A stretch of 48,229 nt of DNA, from assembly GCF_003391055.1 (NCBI RefSeq), contig NZ_QUAJ01000024.1, positions 1 to 48,229 on the forward strand, given 5' to 3'. This document shows positions 1 to 8,807 of the stretch, one piece after another. How positions within the stretch are numbered: position 1 is the stretch's first letter; each line of letters starts with the position of its first letter. Under the pieces are notes generated by a model. It did no database searches, was not told the DNA's origin, and saw only the letters and a program-made list of their open reading frames with translations. Position numbers and translations under genes: made by a program. This DNA comes from Psychrilyobacter piezotolerans. Lineage in GTDB: Bacteria > Fusobacteriota > Fusobacteriia > Fusobacteriales > Fusobacteriaceae.

Positions 1-30
1 ATCCTGAGCCAGGATCAAACTCTACATTCA
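1..30 (-). rRNA. rrs: 16S rRNA, 5' end only (leftward operon)
   Basis: The reverse complement of the first bases carries the universal 16S start (AGAGTTTGATCCTGGCTCAG). Only about 30 nt of the gene are in the window; the rest continues off the left edge. The mature 5' end is placed by analogy with E. coli numbering. Confidence 0.95.
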
Positions 31-198
31 AATTTATATCCTAACTTCATAAATGAAGTTTAGCTATCTATTAAAAGATAATTATTTTTATAGTGGTTCA
101 TTCCACTGTACACCTTAATCGATTGTTTGAAACAAGTTTCAAACGACAATTGAGTTTTTAATTTACACTTTCTTTCTCTATTTAATTGCTAATGTCCT
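1..198. repeat. Left arm of a 198-bp terminal inverted repeat (rRNA leader)
   Basis: Read on the minus strand, this stretch is identical to 48032-48229 on the plus strand. It covers the 16S start and the promoter-distal part of the pre-rRNA leader. The leader contains small hairpins, including a perfect 9-bp inverted repeat GTTTGAAAC-TT-GTTTCAAAC. The identity reflects two copies of one rRNA operon type, not a transposon end. Confidence 0.9.
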
Positions 199-238
199 GT
201 TGTCTGCTTCAAAGATACTTCTCTGATGCACAAGAAGA

Positions 239-267
239 AGTATACCGCGTTTACAACTTTTCGTCAA
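239..267 (-). promoter_or_regulatory. rRNA operon promoter (leftward)
   Basis: On the minus strand, TTGACG, a 17-nt spacer and TATACT, preceded by an A/T-tract upstream region that looks like an UP element. The same -35/-10 block occurs at the other end of the window. A copy-specific leader segment (199-230) separates it from the shared leader. Between here and the terminator at 425 I see no gene. Confidence 0.9.
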
Positions 268-424
268 GGATTTTTTTGTTTTTTTATTGTATGTTTTTAT
301 TTCTACGAACTTCATCGCCTCGGCACCCGACTTCAAACCCAATAAAATTAAACCCAGTATGAGTATCAACCCATTATAATAATATTTTTATATTTAATGA
401 AGGTATTCCTAAAACAAGCTAATT

Positions 425-453
425 AAAAGGAGAGCAGGGACCGCTCTCCTTTT
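425..453 (-). terminator. Intrinsic terminator after the sulfatase-family gene
   Basis: An 11-bp perfect stem (AAAAGGAGAGC paired with GCTCTCCTTTT, 7-nt loop) ends in a short U run on the minus strand, about 20 nt past the stop codon at 473. Confidence 0.85.
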
Positions 454-472
454 GATTAGTTAGTTAAATTTA

Positions 473-2449
473 TTAATTCTCTTTTCCAAAAGTTCCTTCT
501 TTTTCTTGTTCTATCGATAACTCCAAAAATGTTCTGGCTTTTTCTCTATAATTTGCCAAGTCTATATTTTCAACTTTTTTATTATCTTCCTTCCTTACAA
601 GTTTATCTTTTTTCCCGATTATATCTTCTATATAGATATAATTTTTATCTATAACCCCTATATATTGAGTATCAACTACATAGGCAAACTCTTCTTCATT
701 ATCTTTTAAAAATAAATTTTTTCCCCATGTAGCATGCTCATACTTTCCTCCTAAGATATGCATCAGAGTCGGCAGCAGGTCTATTTGAGAACCTAAAGTA
801 TCTATTGCCTGTGGTTTAACCAAGTTTTTATTTGGACTCCATATTAAAAGTGGATTCGTAAATTTTTTCCAATCTATCTCTATAGGTATACTTCTATTAG
901 CTCCATGATCAGCTACAAACACGAATATCGTATTTTGAGCCCATTTTTTATCTTTCACCGAATCTGTAAATTTACCTATTGTATAATCGGCAAAAGCTGT
1001 ACCATTATATTTATTATACATTCTGGGATATTCTTTTTTGCTGTGAGTCTGGAATTCTTTAGGTACATCATATGGCGAGTGATTGCTCAAAGTGAACGCT
1101 TCTGCAAAGAAGGGCTCCTTAATCTCCCCCATGTCTTTGGTCATCCGTGCAAACATTTTATCATCTGGAACTCCCCAGGCTATCGTTCTGTCTTTTTTAG
1201 GAAAATCATCCATATCAAATATCGTATCTATACCGTTTCTTACTAAGAAAGCCTTCATATTATCAAATTCAATATCTCCCCCATAATAGAAATGAGTGGT
1301 GTATCCACGATTTTTTAATATATCGGGGATAGAGTAAAAAGTTCTCCTCCCTGCTATAGATTTTTTTATCAAGGCTTGTCCATAACTGGATGGGTATCCG
1401 GTTATTGCACTAACTACACCTCTATTGGATCTCTTTCCTGTAGAGTATACATTTTTAAATATTATCCCTTCTTTGGCAAGCCTGTTATAGTTAGGTGTCA
1501 GGTCAGGTTCATATCCCAAAGCACCCACATTTGATCCCATAAAACTCTCCATAAGAATCAATACTACATTAGGCTTTATTACAGGTCTCCCTGTATCCGT
1601 TGTCCTTCTCAATATATTTTTTCCAGGAAGGTAGGTATCCTGCGGCTGAGTCACGTAGTTTCTGATATTACTTTTCAACTCTTCAGGAGTAAACTTATTT
1701 TTTATTGAATTGGCATCGCTGGATTTCATGTTTCTGTTCACATCCACCGACTGGAATAATGCAAATACTCCATTAAGTGCTGTTTGGTTGGCAAAATAAT
1801 TCTGAGAAAATTCAGCCCTCCCCCACGTAAGGGTAGCCCCGGTTATCCCGCCTCTGGCACTTATCACAAAAATCGGTACAGCCACAATAATAATCATTGA
1901 GGATTTTATTATCTCTAAAATATTAAATTTCGGATTTCTATCCATCACCTTACTAAAATTGATTATTGAACAGGTAGTGTAAGTTATAACCGTCAATATA
2001 AGCCATAGAATGATTCTTATAACAGGATATTCCACCCAAAACGTCGTCCATATTTCACCCATATGGCCTGTATATCCAAAAACTGTGATATCAGCATGAT
2101 GGGTAAATGTGTTGTAATACCAGATATCCAATATCATTATGGTAAAAAAAACAAACCCCATTGTAAAACAATATATATAGTTTAAATACCTGCCAATTAT
2201 TTCCAATCTTATTATCGATAAAACTTTATACACCATATAAAAAATTAATGACCCCAAAATAATATAAGAACTTAGGGCACTGTCAAATATCAATCCGTAT
2301 CTAAAGCTGCCTATATAATCTATAAAATCTCCTCTGTCTTTTAGAGGAATGTTAACATATATAAATAATAATTTGTTTATAGTTATCAAAGATAATAGCA
2401 AAAAATATTGATAAACTATATACTCGGTCAACCTATTTTTTTTCTCCAT
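473..2449 (-). CDS. LTA synthase/MdoB-type sulfatase-family envelope transferase
   Basis: Membrane-anchored alkaline-phosphatase/sulfatase-superfamily enzyme of the LtaS/phosphoglycerol-transferase type, which typically moves glycerol-phosphate or phosphoethanolamine head groups onto surface glycans. About five membrane helices fill residues 10-200, followed by an extracytoplasmic catalytic domain. Visible metal/active-site pieces are E301 in LILMESFMG, GKRSNRG around S341, NHSPY with H457, and ADHG with D514-H515. The residue at the usual Thr nucleophile position is Ser here. Length (658 aa) is normal for the family. The start follows a good Shine-Dalgarno (AGGGGAGA). It lies 24 nt behind holB as last gene of the leftward block, before a terminator. 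The exact substrate cannot be told. Confidence 0.85.
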   Translation of the reverse strand: MEKKNRLTEYIVYQYFLLLSLITINKLLFIYVNIPLKDRGDFIDYIGSFRYGLIFDSALSSYIILGSLIFYMVYKVLSIIRLEIIGRYLNYIYCFTMGFVFFTIMILDIWYYNTFTHHADITVFGYTGHMGEIWTTFWVEYPVIRIILWLILTVITYTTCSIINFSKVMDRNPKFNILEIIKSSMIIIVAVPIFVISARGGITGATLTWGRAEFSQNYFANQTALNGVFALFQSVDVNRNMKSSDANSIKNKFTPEELKSNIRNYVTQPQDTYLPGKNILRRTTDTGRPVIKPNVVLILMESFMGSNVGALGYEPDLTPNYNRLAKEGIIFKNVYSTGKRSNRGVVSAITGYPSSYGQALIKKSIAGRRTFYSIPDILKNRGYTTHFYYGGDIEFDNMKAFLVRNGIDTIFDMDDFPKKDRTIAWGVPDDKMFARMTKDMGEIKEPFFAEAFTLSNHSPYDVPKEFQTHSKKEYPRMYNKYNGTAFADYTIGKFTDSVKDKKWAQNTIFVFVADHGANRSIPIEIDWKKFTNPLLIWSPNKNLVKPQAIDTLGSQIDLLPTLMHILGGKYEHATWGKNLFLKDNEEEFAYVVDTQYIGVIDKNYIYIEDIIGKKDKLVRKEDNKKVENIDLANYREKARTFLELSIEQEKEGTFGKEN

Positions 2450-2473
2450 TGTATATCTCTCCCCTTTTTTAAC

Positions 2474-3424
2474 CTAAAAATTCAGAAAAAATAAAGTTAA
2501 TGCTGCCTGGGTATTAACGTTATGCCTCAGCCCTTGTTTTAATTCTATCAATTTTTCTGTATATTTAGGAGTTTTTAACCTTACGATGAATATATGCATC
2601 AATTCTTCGATTACTTTTCTCTCATGAGACTTATTTTCCACCAGTTTATCATCCTGTAAAATGAATAACAGATCAAAAACTATAGAAAGTTTTTCTGATC
2701 TTTTTATCCTCTCTGCATTATATATATAGTCATCTATCCCCTTTAATAGATCGATCTTATATTTTAATTTTTTTTCTGCAAGATATAGATTCAGATATTC
2801 ACCTAGGTTGGAGTAAGACCTGATCTCATTGAGATCAAACCTTTCCTCCTTCCATTCCAATATCTCACCCATATTTCCCATAAAAAAATTATATACTTTT
2901 TCTGTGATCCCCAGATCCTCAGCAGAGGGTTTATCGACCTTTACCACAATAGATCTGGATAAGATGGTCGGTAAAATATTTAAAGTATTGGATACAAGGA
3001 TGAAAAACGTCCCCTTAGGAGGTTCTTCCATTATTTTTAGGAGAGCATTTGCAGAATATTTATTCATACTCTCAATATCCTTTATAATAAACACTTTTTT
3101 TCTTCCTTCATAACTGGAACTGGAGGCCTTATATATGGTGTTTTTTATCTTATCTATTCCGACCTTGCTCTCTCCCTGCAGGAGGCCTACGATCTCTAAG
3201 TCAGCATAGTTTCCGTGCTTTATCTTTTTACACACTTCACAGACACCGCAATAATCATTTTCTAATTCCGGGCAATTCATAGCCATGGTAAATGCTGTTG
3301 CCAACCCCAACAGGTCTATCCCTTTATCCCCATAGAAAAGGTAGGTTCCTGCTTCCTTATTTTGTCTCAATTCATTTTTTAGAAACAGCTTAACTTCATC
3401 TCCAAAAATCAAAGTATCAAACAT
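2474..3424 (-). CDS. holB: DNA polymerase III delta' subunit-like clamp-loader protein
   Basis: AAA+ clamp-loader family protein expected to act as delta' in loading the sliding clamp. The N-terminal nucleotide fold has a degenerate Walker A region (GDKGIDL at about 32-38, no GKT), as is normal for delta'. A four-Cys zinc module (C51, C59, C62, C65) follows. The segment KVFIIKDIESMNKYSANALL (about 110-129) matches the sensor/Walker B region, and SRS (156-158) replaces the arginine-finger SRC motif. It starts directly at the mreB stop (coordinates share 3424), which suggests translational coupling. The zinc module and missing P-loop favour delta' over DnaX. Confidence 0.88.
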   Translation of the reverse strand: MFDTLIFGDEVKLFLKNELRQNKEAGTYLFYGDKGIDLLGLATAFTMAMNCPELENDYCGVCEVCKKIKHGNYADLEIVGLLQGESKVGIDKIKNTIYKASSSSYEGRKKVFIIKDIESMNKYSANALLKIMEEPPKGTFFILVSNTLNILPTILSRSIVVKVDKPSAEDLGITEKVYNFFMGNMGEILEWKEERFDLNEIRSYSNLGEYLNLYLAEKKLKYKIDLLKGIDDYIYNAERIKRSEKLSIVFDLLFILQDDKLVENKSHERKVIEELMHIFIVRLKTPKYTEKLIELKQGLRHNVNTQAALTLFFLNF

Positions 3425-4647
3425 TATCTTTCAGCCTTTTCTATTTTTCTAAGAACGTCCAATTTATCAAGGGCTAATCCAGCACCCAGTACCACTGATT
3501 CTAGGGCATTTTCAGCTAAAACCACATTTAAAAGGGTATTTTTAGCCAGTAATTCCGGGAAGTTTCTAATCATTGATCCCCCGCCTGCCATAACTATCCC
3601 CTTGTCTACTATATCAGCTGATAATTCCGGTGGTGTTTTTTCTAAAACCTGCTTAACACTGGTTACTATAGCATCCAGGGAATCTTTTATGGCATCCAGT
3701 ACTTCACTAGAACTTATCTCCAACGGCTTCGGTAATCCAGTCATAAGGTCTCTTCCTTTAATTATCATTGTTTCGTCTTCTTCTAAAGGAATTGCCGTAC
3801 CTATCTTGATCTTGATCTCTTCGGCAGTTTTTTCCCCAATCAACAGATTGTGTCTTCTCTTTATATATTTAATAATATCTTCATCAAAATTATTTCCCGC
3901 AATCCTGATAGATTTACTTACAATAGTTCCACCCAGGGAAATTACAGCTATATCTGTAGATCCTCCGCCAATATCCACTATCATATTTCCCTCAGGTGCC
4001 GAGATATCTATCCCCGCTCCCAATGCCGCTGCTCTGGCCTCCTCTATTAAGTAAGCTCTCTTCGCTCCTGCTGAAATTGCAGCTTCTAATACCGCTCTTT
4101 TTTCTACCCCGGTTACTTCGATAGGGACACAGATCATTACCTCCGGCAAGATCATGTTAAACTTTCCGAAGACTTTTTTTATAAAATACTTTATCATTGC
4201 TTCTGTAATATCGTAATCCGCTATAACACCCTCACGGAGTGGTCTTACAGCCATTATATGATCAGGTGTTTTCCCCAGCATATCCTTTGCTTCTTTCCCT
4301 ACTGCCAAGACTTTTTTTGTTTCCCTGTCTACAGCTACTACAGATGGTTCATTCAAAACAATTTTTTCTTTTTGTTTGTCATATACCAATGTATTGGCTG
4401 TTCCAAGATCTATCCCTATACTTTTTTGAAATTTAAAGCCTGGAAAACTAATATTAAATTTAAATTTACTTTTTTTCTTCATCTTCTTTTTCTCATCTCC
4501 TTTTTTAATATCATTTTCTTCTGCCTGTATAGGGGCTCTTTGAGCTTCCCCCTCTTTTTTTTCTTCTATCTCAGTTTCTTTAGGCTTTATCCGGTTTTTC
4601 TGCACCATTATTTTTTTATTTCTCATCATTTTTCTTTTCAAATACAT
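3424..4647 (-). CDS. mreB: Rod-shape actin-like protein MreB, N-terminally extended
   Basis: Actin-fold ATPase that organises lateral wall synthesis under the inner membrane. Motifs: phosphate-1 GIDLGTANT (about residue 78), phosphate-2 DIGGGSTDIAV and adenosine motif VMAGGGSMIRNFPELL. A normal MreB would start near MKKKSKFKFN (ATG at 4482), giving about 352 aa. The open frame continues upstream another 55 codons, rich in Lys/Glu and without a stop, and overlaps mrnC by 32 nt. No start in the extension has a strong ribosome site; the 4482 start has GGAG 14 nt away. I keep the long form but the true start (4647, 4629 or 4482) is unsettled. Confidence 0.9.
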   Translation of the reverse strand: MYLKRKMMRNKKIMVQKNRIKPKETEIEEKKEGEAQRAPIQAEENDIKKGDEKKKMKKKSKFKFNISFPGFKFQKSIGIDLGTANTLVYDKQKEKIVLNEPSVVAVDRETKKVLAVGKEAKDMLGKTPDHIMAVRPLREGVIADYDITEAMIKYFIKKVFGKFNMILPEVMICVPIEVTGVEKRAVLEAAISAGAKRAYLIEEARAAALGAGIDISAPEGNMIVDIGGGSTDIAVISLGGTIVSKSIRIAGNNFDEDIIKYIKRRHNLLIGEKTAEEIKIKIGTAIPLEEDETMIIKGRDLMTGLPKPLEISSSEVLDAIKDSLDAIVTSVKQVLEKTPPELSADIVDKGIVMAGGGSMIRNFPELLAKNTLLNVVLAENALESVVLGAGLALDKLDVLRKIEKAER

Positions 4648-5008
4648 AATTTTCTATAATTTCCTCTATTATGTCTTCCCTCTTATTTATATAACACATG
4701 GCAATCAAGGCCTCAAATGCTGTTGCATTTTTATATTCCTTCATAGTACACGATTTTGGAAAAGTTGAAATTTTGGAATTTCTGGCTCTTTTGGCACAAG
4801 CTCTGTATTCATCTTCCAGCTCATCTACCACACTTAAATATATCTTACTCTGTGCCACAGCACTCACATGAGCCTTGACCAATTTATTCAAATCCTTTAC
4901 CTTAAGATTTCTTGCTATAAATTTTTCCCGAAGCCTCAACTCCCAGACGGCATCTCCCAAATATGCCAGCGCCAATCCGTTTAATTCTTTTACCCTTATA
5001 TTTTCCAT
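4616..5008 (-). CDS. mrnC: Mini-ribonuclease III
   Basis: RNase III-like nuclease lacking the double-stranded RNA-binding domain; in Bacillus it matures 23S rRNA ends. The 130-aa length is typical. The signature LAYLGDAVWELRLRE places catalytic D19, and the second acidic site is E99 in AFEALIA. It overlaps the end of cysS by 13 nt and the start of the mreB frame by up to 32 nt, so the cysS-mrnC-mreB-holB run is almost certainly one transcript. The cysS-mrnC adjacency is the same as in Bacillus, supporting the assignment. Confidence 0.92.
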   Translation of the reverse strand: MENIRVKELNGLALAYLGDAVWELRLREKFIARNLKVKDLNKLVKAHVSAVAQSKIYLSVVDELEDEYRACAKRARNSKISTFPKSCTMKEYKNATAFEALIAMCYINKREDIIEEIIENYVFEKKNDEK

Positions 5009-6489
5009 GTAGTTTTTTCCCTTCCGTCCTTTATTTTTACACCAATTTCAGCCATCTTATCCCTGATTTCATCGGATAATGCAAAGTTCCTGTCTTTTTT
5101 AGCAGCTTTTCTCTTCTCTATTAAAAATTCTATCAATTCCACAGTTAAGTTTCCTGCACTGTCTCCTAATGAATTTTCTATCCCTACTTCTTTTAGAAGT
5201 TCAATCAATTCTGCAGTGAGGTCTTTGATCTGTTTTTCCGCCACGATTTCCACTCCCAATACATCTACCAGGGTAGTCTTTAAGAAATCAAAAACATTTT
5301 TCAGCACTGCTTTTCCGTCATCACTTAGTTTTTGTTCCATAAATTTATTGGCTTCTTTTATAAGCTCAAATAATACCCCTATAGCTTGTGCGGTATTAAA
5401 ATCCTCATCCATAGCTTCTACAAACCTCTGTTCAGAACTCTCCAGCACAGCCTTTAATTCTAGCCCGTCACTGCCTTCAGCTGAAGTTTCAGTATCCAGT
5501 TTTTCCAGCATAGCCAGCATACTATTTTCAATCCTGTTTATGGCACTCTTAGCCATATCTAGTTCTTTATCGGAAAAATCAACAGGTTTTCTATAGTGAG
5601 ACGAAAGCATGAAGAACCTCACTACCTTCCCCTCATACTCCTCCAATATTTCACGGAGAAGGAAGAAATTCCCCTTAGATTTAGACATTTTTTCCCCTTT
5701 GATATTGATATAACCGTTGTGGATCCAGTATCTGGCATAGTCTCCGCCATAAGAACACTTTGATTGGGCTATCTCATTTTCATGATGGGGGAATATAAGA
5801 TCCTGCCCCCCCCCATGAATATCAAATGATGCCCCTAAATATTTTTCACTCATAGCACTGCACTCAATGTGCCATCCCGGTCTACCCTTACCCCAAGGCG
5901 ATCCCCAAGAAAGCTCCCCTTCTTTTGCTGCTTTCCAGAGGGCAAAATCCACAGATGATTTTTTTATATCGGTAATTTCTACCCTGGCTCCAGCTTTTAA
6001 ATCTTCAATCTTTTGCCCTGATAACTCACCATAATTTTCTTTATACTTTTCCACGTCAAAGTATACATCCCCATTAGATTCATAGGCATACCCTTTACTC
6101 TCCAAGATTTTGATAGATTTTATCATCTCTTTGATATGGTCGGTAGCCTTAGGTCTTATCATACCCTCTTCTTTTAAGTTGACTTTTTTTGTATCTTCCA
6201 GATAAGCAGCGATATATTTGTCAGCTATATCCTTCACCGTTACCCCTTCAGCATTGGCTCTTTCTATCATCTTATCATCTACATCGGTAAAGTTTTGTAC
6301 GTATGTAACTTTATAATCTCTATATTCAAAGTATCTTCTTACTGTATCGAAGAAGATGGCAGGTCTTGCATTTCCTATATGGATATAGTTGTATACTGTC
6401 GGCCCGCAAACATACATCTTCACCTTACCAGGTTCTATAGGAACAAATTCTTCTAATTTTTTAGTAAGTGTATTGTGTATCTTAATCAT
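4996..6489 (-). CDS. cysS: Cysteinyl-tRNA synthetase
   Basis: Class I aminoacyl-tRNA synthetase that charges tRNA-Cys. From the chosen start (497 aa) it shows C28 and HIGN (37-40) at the ATP site, zinc-ligand segments HIECSAMS and HHENE, and the KMSKS loop (about 265). A longer frame opens at 6534, but the ATG at 6489 begins the conserved MIKIHNT, sits 7-8 nt behind GGAGGGGG, and overlaps the upstream stop codon by 8 nt, a typical coupled start. Confidence 0.97.
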   Translation of the reverse strand: MIKIHNTLTKKLEEFVPIEPGKVKMYVCGPTVYNYIHIGNARPAIFFDTVRRYFEYRDYKVTYVQNFTDVDDKMIERANAEGVTVKDIADKYIAAYLEDTKKVNLKEEGMIRPKATDHIKEMIKSIKILESKGYAYESNGDVYFDVEKYKENYGELSGQKIEDLKAGARVEITDIKKSSVDFALWKAAKEGELSWGSPWGKGRPGWHIECSAMSEKYLGASFDIHGGGQDLIFPHHENEIAQSKCSYGGDYARYWIHNGYINIKGEKMSKSKGNFFLLREILEEYEGKVVRFFMLSSHYRKPVDFSDKELDMAKSAINRIENSMLAMLEKLDTETSAEGSDGLELKAVLESSEQRFVEAMDEDFNTAQAIGVLFELIKEANKFMEQKLSDDGKAVLKNVFDFLKTTLVDVLGVEIVAEKQIKDLTAELIELLKEVGIENSLGDSAGNLTVELIEFLIEKRKAAKKDRNFALSDEIRDKMAEIGVKIKDGREKTTWKI

Positions 6490-7750
6490 TTTTTTCCCCC
6501 TCCATCCTATTATATATCTCAAGCAGCTCTTCATCCGTTATGGCTGCTCTTATGTTTATCTTATTTTTTTCTATTTTTCCTCCCATATCCATATATATAT
6601 CTTTTAGTACCGGATTGTATAACCCTAAATTTAAAGATATATTTATAAATTCATCCTCTTTGGGAGTTGTTGACCCTTCCGACATGATTCCGTTATAGTA
6701 GATAACATTATCTTTTATCTCTATGGTCGTCCCATTGCCTAAGATATATTTATCTCCATCTTTTTTCGCAAAGATCTCTATAAGTTTCTTAAAATCTTTT
6801 GTCTCTTTTACAGGTAGGATCATTTGATTTTTCACATAGTCATAGACAATTTCTCCATCCACTTTATCCATATACTCTTCAAAATCTTTTCCTGTAAACA
6901 TCTTTACCATGGATAACATTGAGTTTATTTCCGGGTTTATATTACCCCTGATAAATGTAGTCAGACCTTTAAAATCCGTATTAGTAATATAGATCTTGTC
7001 TTTGCCCATATAGTTATGAAATTTTCTATCTTTTTGTTCTATCCCATTGAGATATTTTGAAAATTCCAAATCACCATATAGATAACTATTTATAGAGAGT
7101 TCATTCTTTTCATAATCTACGTTTATCTTTACGGCATCCATACCCTGAGCTAATCCTTCCAGGTCTATTACAGCTTCTCCTAAAGTATCACCTTTCATCT
7201 TAGAAGATATGTTTTTGTTTATTTCTTTTTTTACAAGTAACCCCATATAATCAGATAGTTTCATCACATCATCCGATATAAAATAATACCCTTTATAATT
7301 GGTCATATAGATTTTTTTATCCACATCATAGTTTTCTTCCAGCTGTTTTTGGTAAACCTCTTTCAGGGAAAAATAGTTTTTTCCCAGATCATCGAAATAT
7401 TCCCCTTGTTTAAATTTAGCAGCAGGGTATCGCCATCCCAGGTTTATAGCTATTATTTCCTTATCTTCTTTTTGATTTTCAGCATTAGAATCATTGTAAT
7501 AGATAAGGTCTAATCCTTTTATGTGTTTCGTCCACTTTTTAGACTCTTCAAGATCCGTTTGTGTAGTTTTTTCATAGAGCTCATAGTAAGCATTTACTTT
7601 CTTACTGTTCAGATCTCCAATAGATATCACGGCCTTACTTTCCTTTACTACCAGCCTCTCGTGGGACAGTTGAAAAGTTAACAGATAAAAAACTATCAGT
7701 ATTACTAATAAAACTATTGCTCCTGTTATATTCTTTAAAATTTTATTCAT
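6482..7750 (-). CDS. Membrane-anchored protein of unknown function
   Basis: I do not recognise this 422-aa protein. It has one N-terminal hydrophobic segment (about residues 8-27) and then a long, mostly polar region predicted outside the cytoplasm. This holds many Lys/Asp/Tyr-rich beta-like stretches and no Cys pairs or enzyme motifs I can name. The anchor without a signal-cleavage site or lipobox suggests a tethered periplasmic protein. It overlaps cysS by 8 nt and so shares its transcript. Its position before housekeeping genes does not reveal a role. Confidence 0.75.
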   Translation of the reverse strand: MNKILKNITGAIVLLVILIVFYLLTFQLSHERLVVKESKAVISIGDLNSKKVNAYYELYEKTTQTDLEESKKWTKHIKGLDLIYYNDSNAENQKEDKEIIAINLGWRYPAAKFKQGEYFDDLGKNYFSLKEVYQKQLEENYDVDKKIYMTNYKGYYFISDDVMKLSDYMGLLVKKEINKNISSKMKGDTLGEAVIDLEGLAQGMDAVKINVDYEKNELSINSYLYGDLEFSKYLNGIEQKDRKFHNYMGKDKIYITNTDFKGLTTFIRGNINPEINSMLSMVKMFTGKDFEEYMDKVDGEIVYDYVKNQMILPVKETKDFKKLIEIFAKKDGDKYILGNGTTIEIKDNVIYYNGIMSEGSTTPKEDEFINISLNLGLYNPVLKDIYMDMGGKIEKNKINIRAAITDEELLEIYNRMEGEKND

Positions 7751-7798
7751 AATATAGCCCTCCCATGTGTTTTGAAAAACCCAATAACTTATAAGTAC

Positions 7799-7851
7799 GG
7801 CAATTCATGAATCGCCCCTTCCTCAATGAATAATTTCCCGTTGAAATTATT
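7799..7851. other. Two adjacent palindromes upstream of the unknown gene
   Basis: 7799-7816 is an 18-nt palindrome (GGCAATTCATGAATCGCC, one G-T mismatch). 7829-7851 is a 9-bp stem (AATAATTTC/GAAATTATT, 5-nt loop). They lie between the amidase gene stop and the start at 7750. Neither is followed by a clear U run, so they may be operator or processing sites rather than a terminator. Confidence 0.45.
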
Positions 7852-7856
7852 ATTGT

Positions 7857-8672
7857 TTATCCAATTATCTTCTTTAAACTTCTCATAACTAATTCTGGTT
7901 TTTCATCTCTCATGACAGGGTTATTTATCCTGGCTCTTCTCAAATCTCTCTTATCTAAATCCACCACTATCATTTCCTCTTCAAAGGTTTTAGCTTCACC
8001 TAAAATATCCCCATTGGGAGAATATACCCTGGATCCGCCAAAAAAGTTTACCCCATCTTCATACCCTACCCTGTGGGCAAAGATATAAAAACTTGTGAGT
8101 AATTTAGAATAAGTCTTCATCATCTCATCCCAAGTCTGGTTAGGAGATAATTTCGCCCCCTGAGCTCCCCTTGAGGGGCTGTTTACCAGGGTAAATACAT
8201 AGTCGGCTCCATCCATACTTAACACATAAGGGTTTGAAAGATGCCAGGCATCTTCACATATCAAGATACCGAACCTGCCGAATTTAGTATCAAATGCCTT
8301 TATTTCATTCCCGGATTTTAAATATCTTCCCTCATCAAAAAGACCATAGGTAGGCAGATAGACCTTTCTATGGGTATGCTGCAATTTTCCATCCTCTAAA
8401 TAGAAGGCAGAGTTATAGTAATAATAATCCCTGCTTTCCTCAACCCCACCAAATAAAATACTTATTTTTTTACTCAGCTCATAAAATTCTACCGGGATTC
8501 CTGCCACATCAAAGGTCAATTCCTCCAAAAGGTATCCAGTCAGAGACAGTTCTGGAAAAACTACCAGTTCCACTCCTTTTTTTATAGCACTTTCTATATA
8601 TGATATCATCTTTATCTTATTTTTTTCTACATTCCCAAGTGTTGGATTTATTTGTGCTACTGCTAATTTCAT
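7857..8672 (-). CDS. Nitrilase-superfamily carbon-nitrogen hydrolase
   Basis: Amidase of the nitrilase superfamily, nearest in style to the glutaminase-like branch linked to NAD synthetase. The Glu-Lys-Cys triad is visible: E41 in FPELSLTGY, K103 in HRKVYLPTYGLFDE, C139 in ILICEDAWH. At 271 aa it is a stand-alone hydrolase domain with no synthetase domain attached. It is cytoplasmic, with no signal. It lies alone between a terminator-like hairpin at 8756-8794 and the palindromes at 7799-7851. Substrate unknown; the protein may be an omega-amidase or a general amidase. Confidence 0.82.
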   Translation of the reverse strand: MKLAVAQINPTLGNVEKNKIKMISYIESAIKKGVELVVFPELSLTGYLLEELTFDVAGIPVEFYELSKKISILFGGVEESRDYYYYNSAFYLEDGKLQHTHRKVYLPTYGLFDEGRYLKSGNEIKAFDTKFGRFGILICEDAWHLSNPYVLSMDGADYVFTLVNSPSRGAQGAKLSPNQTWDEMMKTYSKLLTSFYIFAHRVGYEDGVNFFGGSRVYSPNGDILGEAKTFEEEMIVVDLDKRDLRRARINNPVMRDEKPELVMRSLKKIIG

Positions 8673-8755
8673 ACTCCACTCCTTTTATTTTCGCTGCTTT
8701 TCTTCCACACAGATTAAGTCTGATAACAGCTATGATTTTCACAGATTTAAAACTG

Positions 8756-8794
8756 CCGCCAATCTACATCATGCAGATTAGTATTCATTGGCGG
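8756..8794 (-). terminator. Hairpin terminator after ispD
   Basis: CCGCCAAT pairs with ATTGGCGG around an inner AATCT/AGATT stem. On the minus strand it is followed by CAGTTTTAAA. It lies 14 nt beyond the ispD stop. Confidence 0.65.
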
Positions 8795-8807
8795 TAAAAG
8801 ATTTTTG

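Noticed and set aside
178-369. 63-aa minus-strand ORF
   Set aside because: It lies across the rRNA promoter and leader, whose sequence is shared with the other end of the window; no ribosome site.
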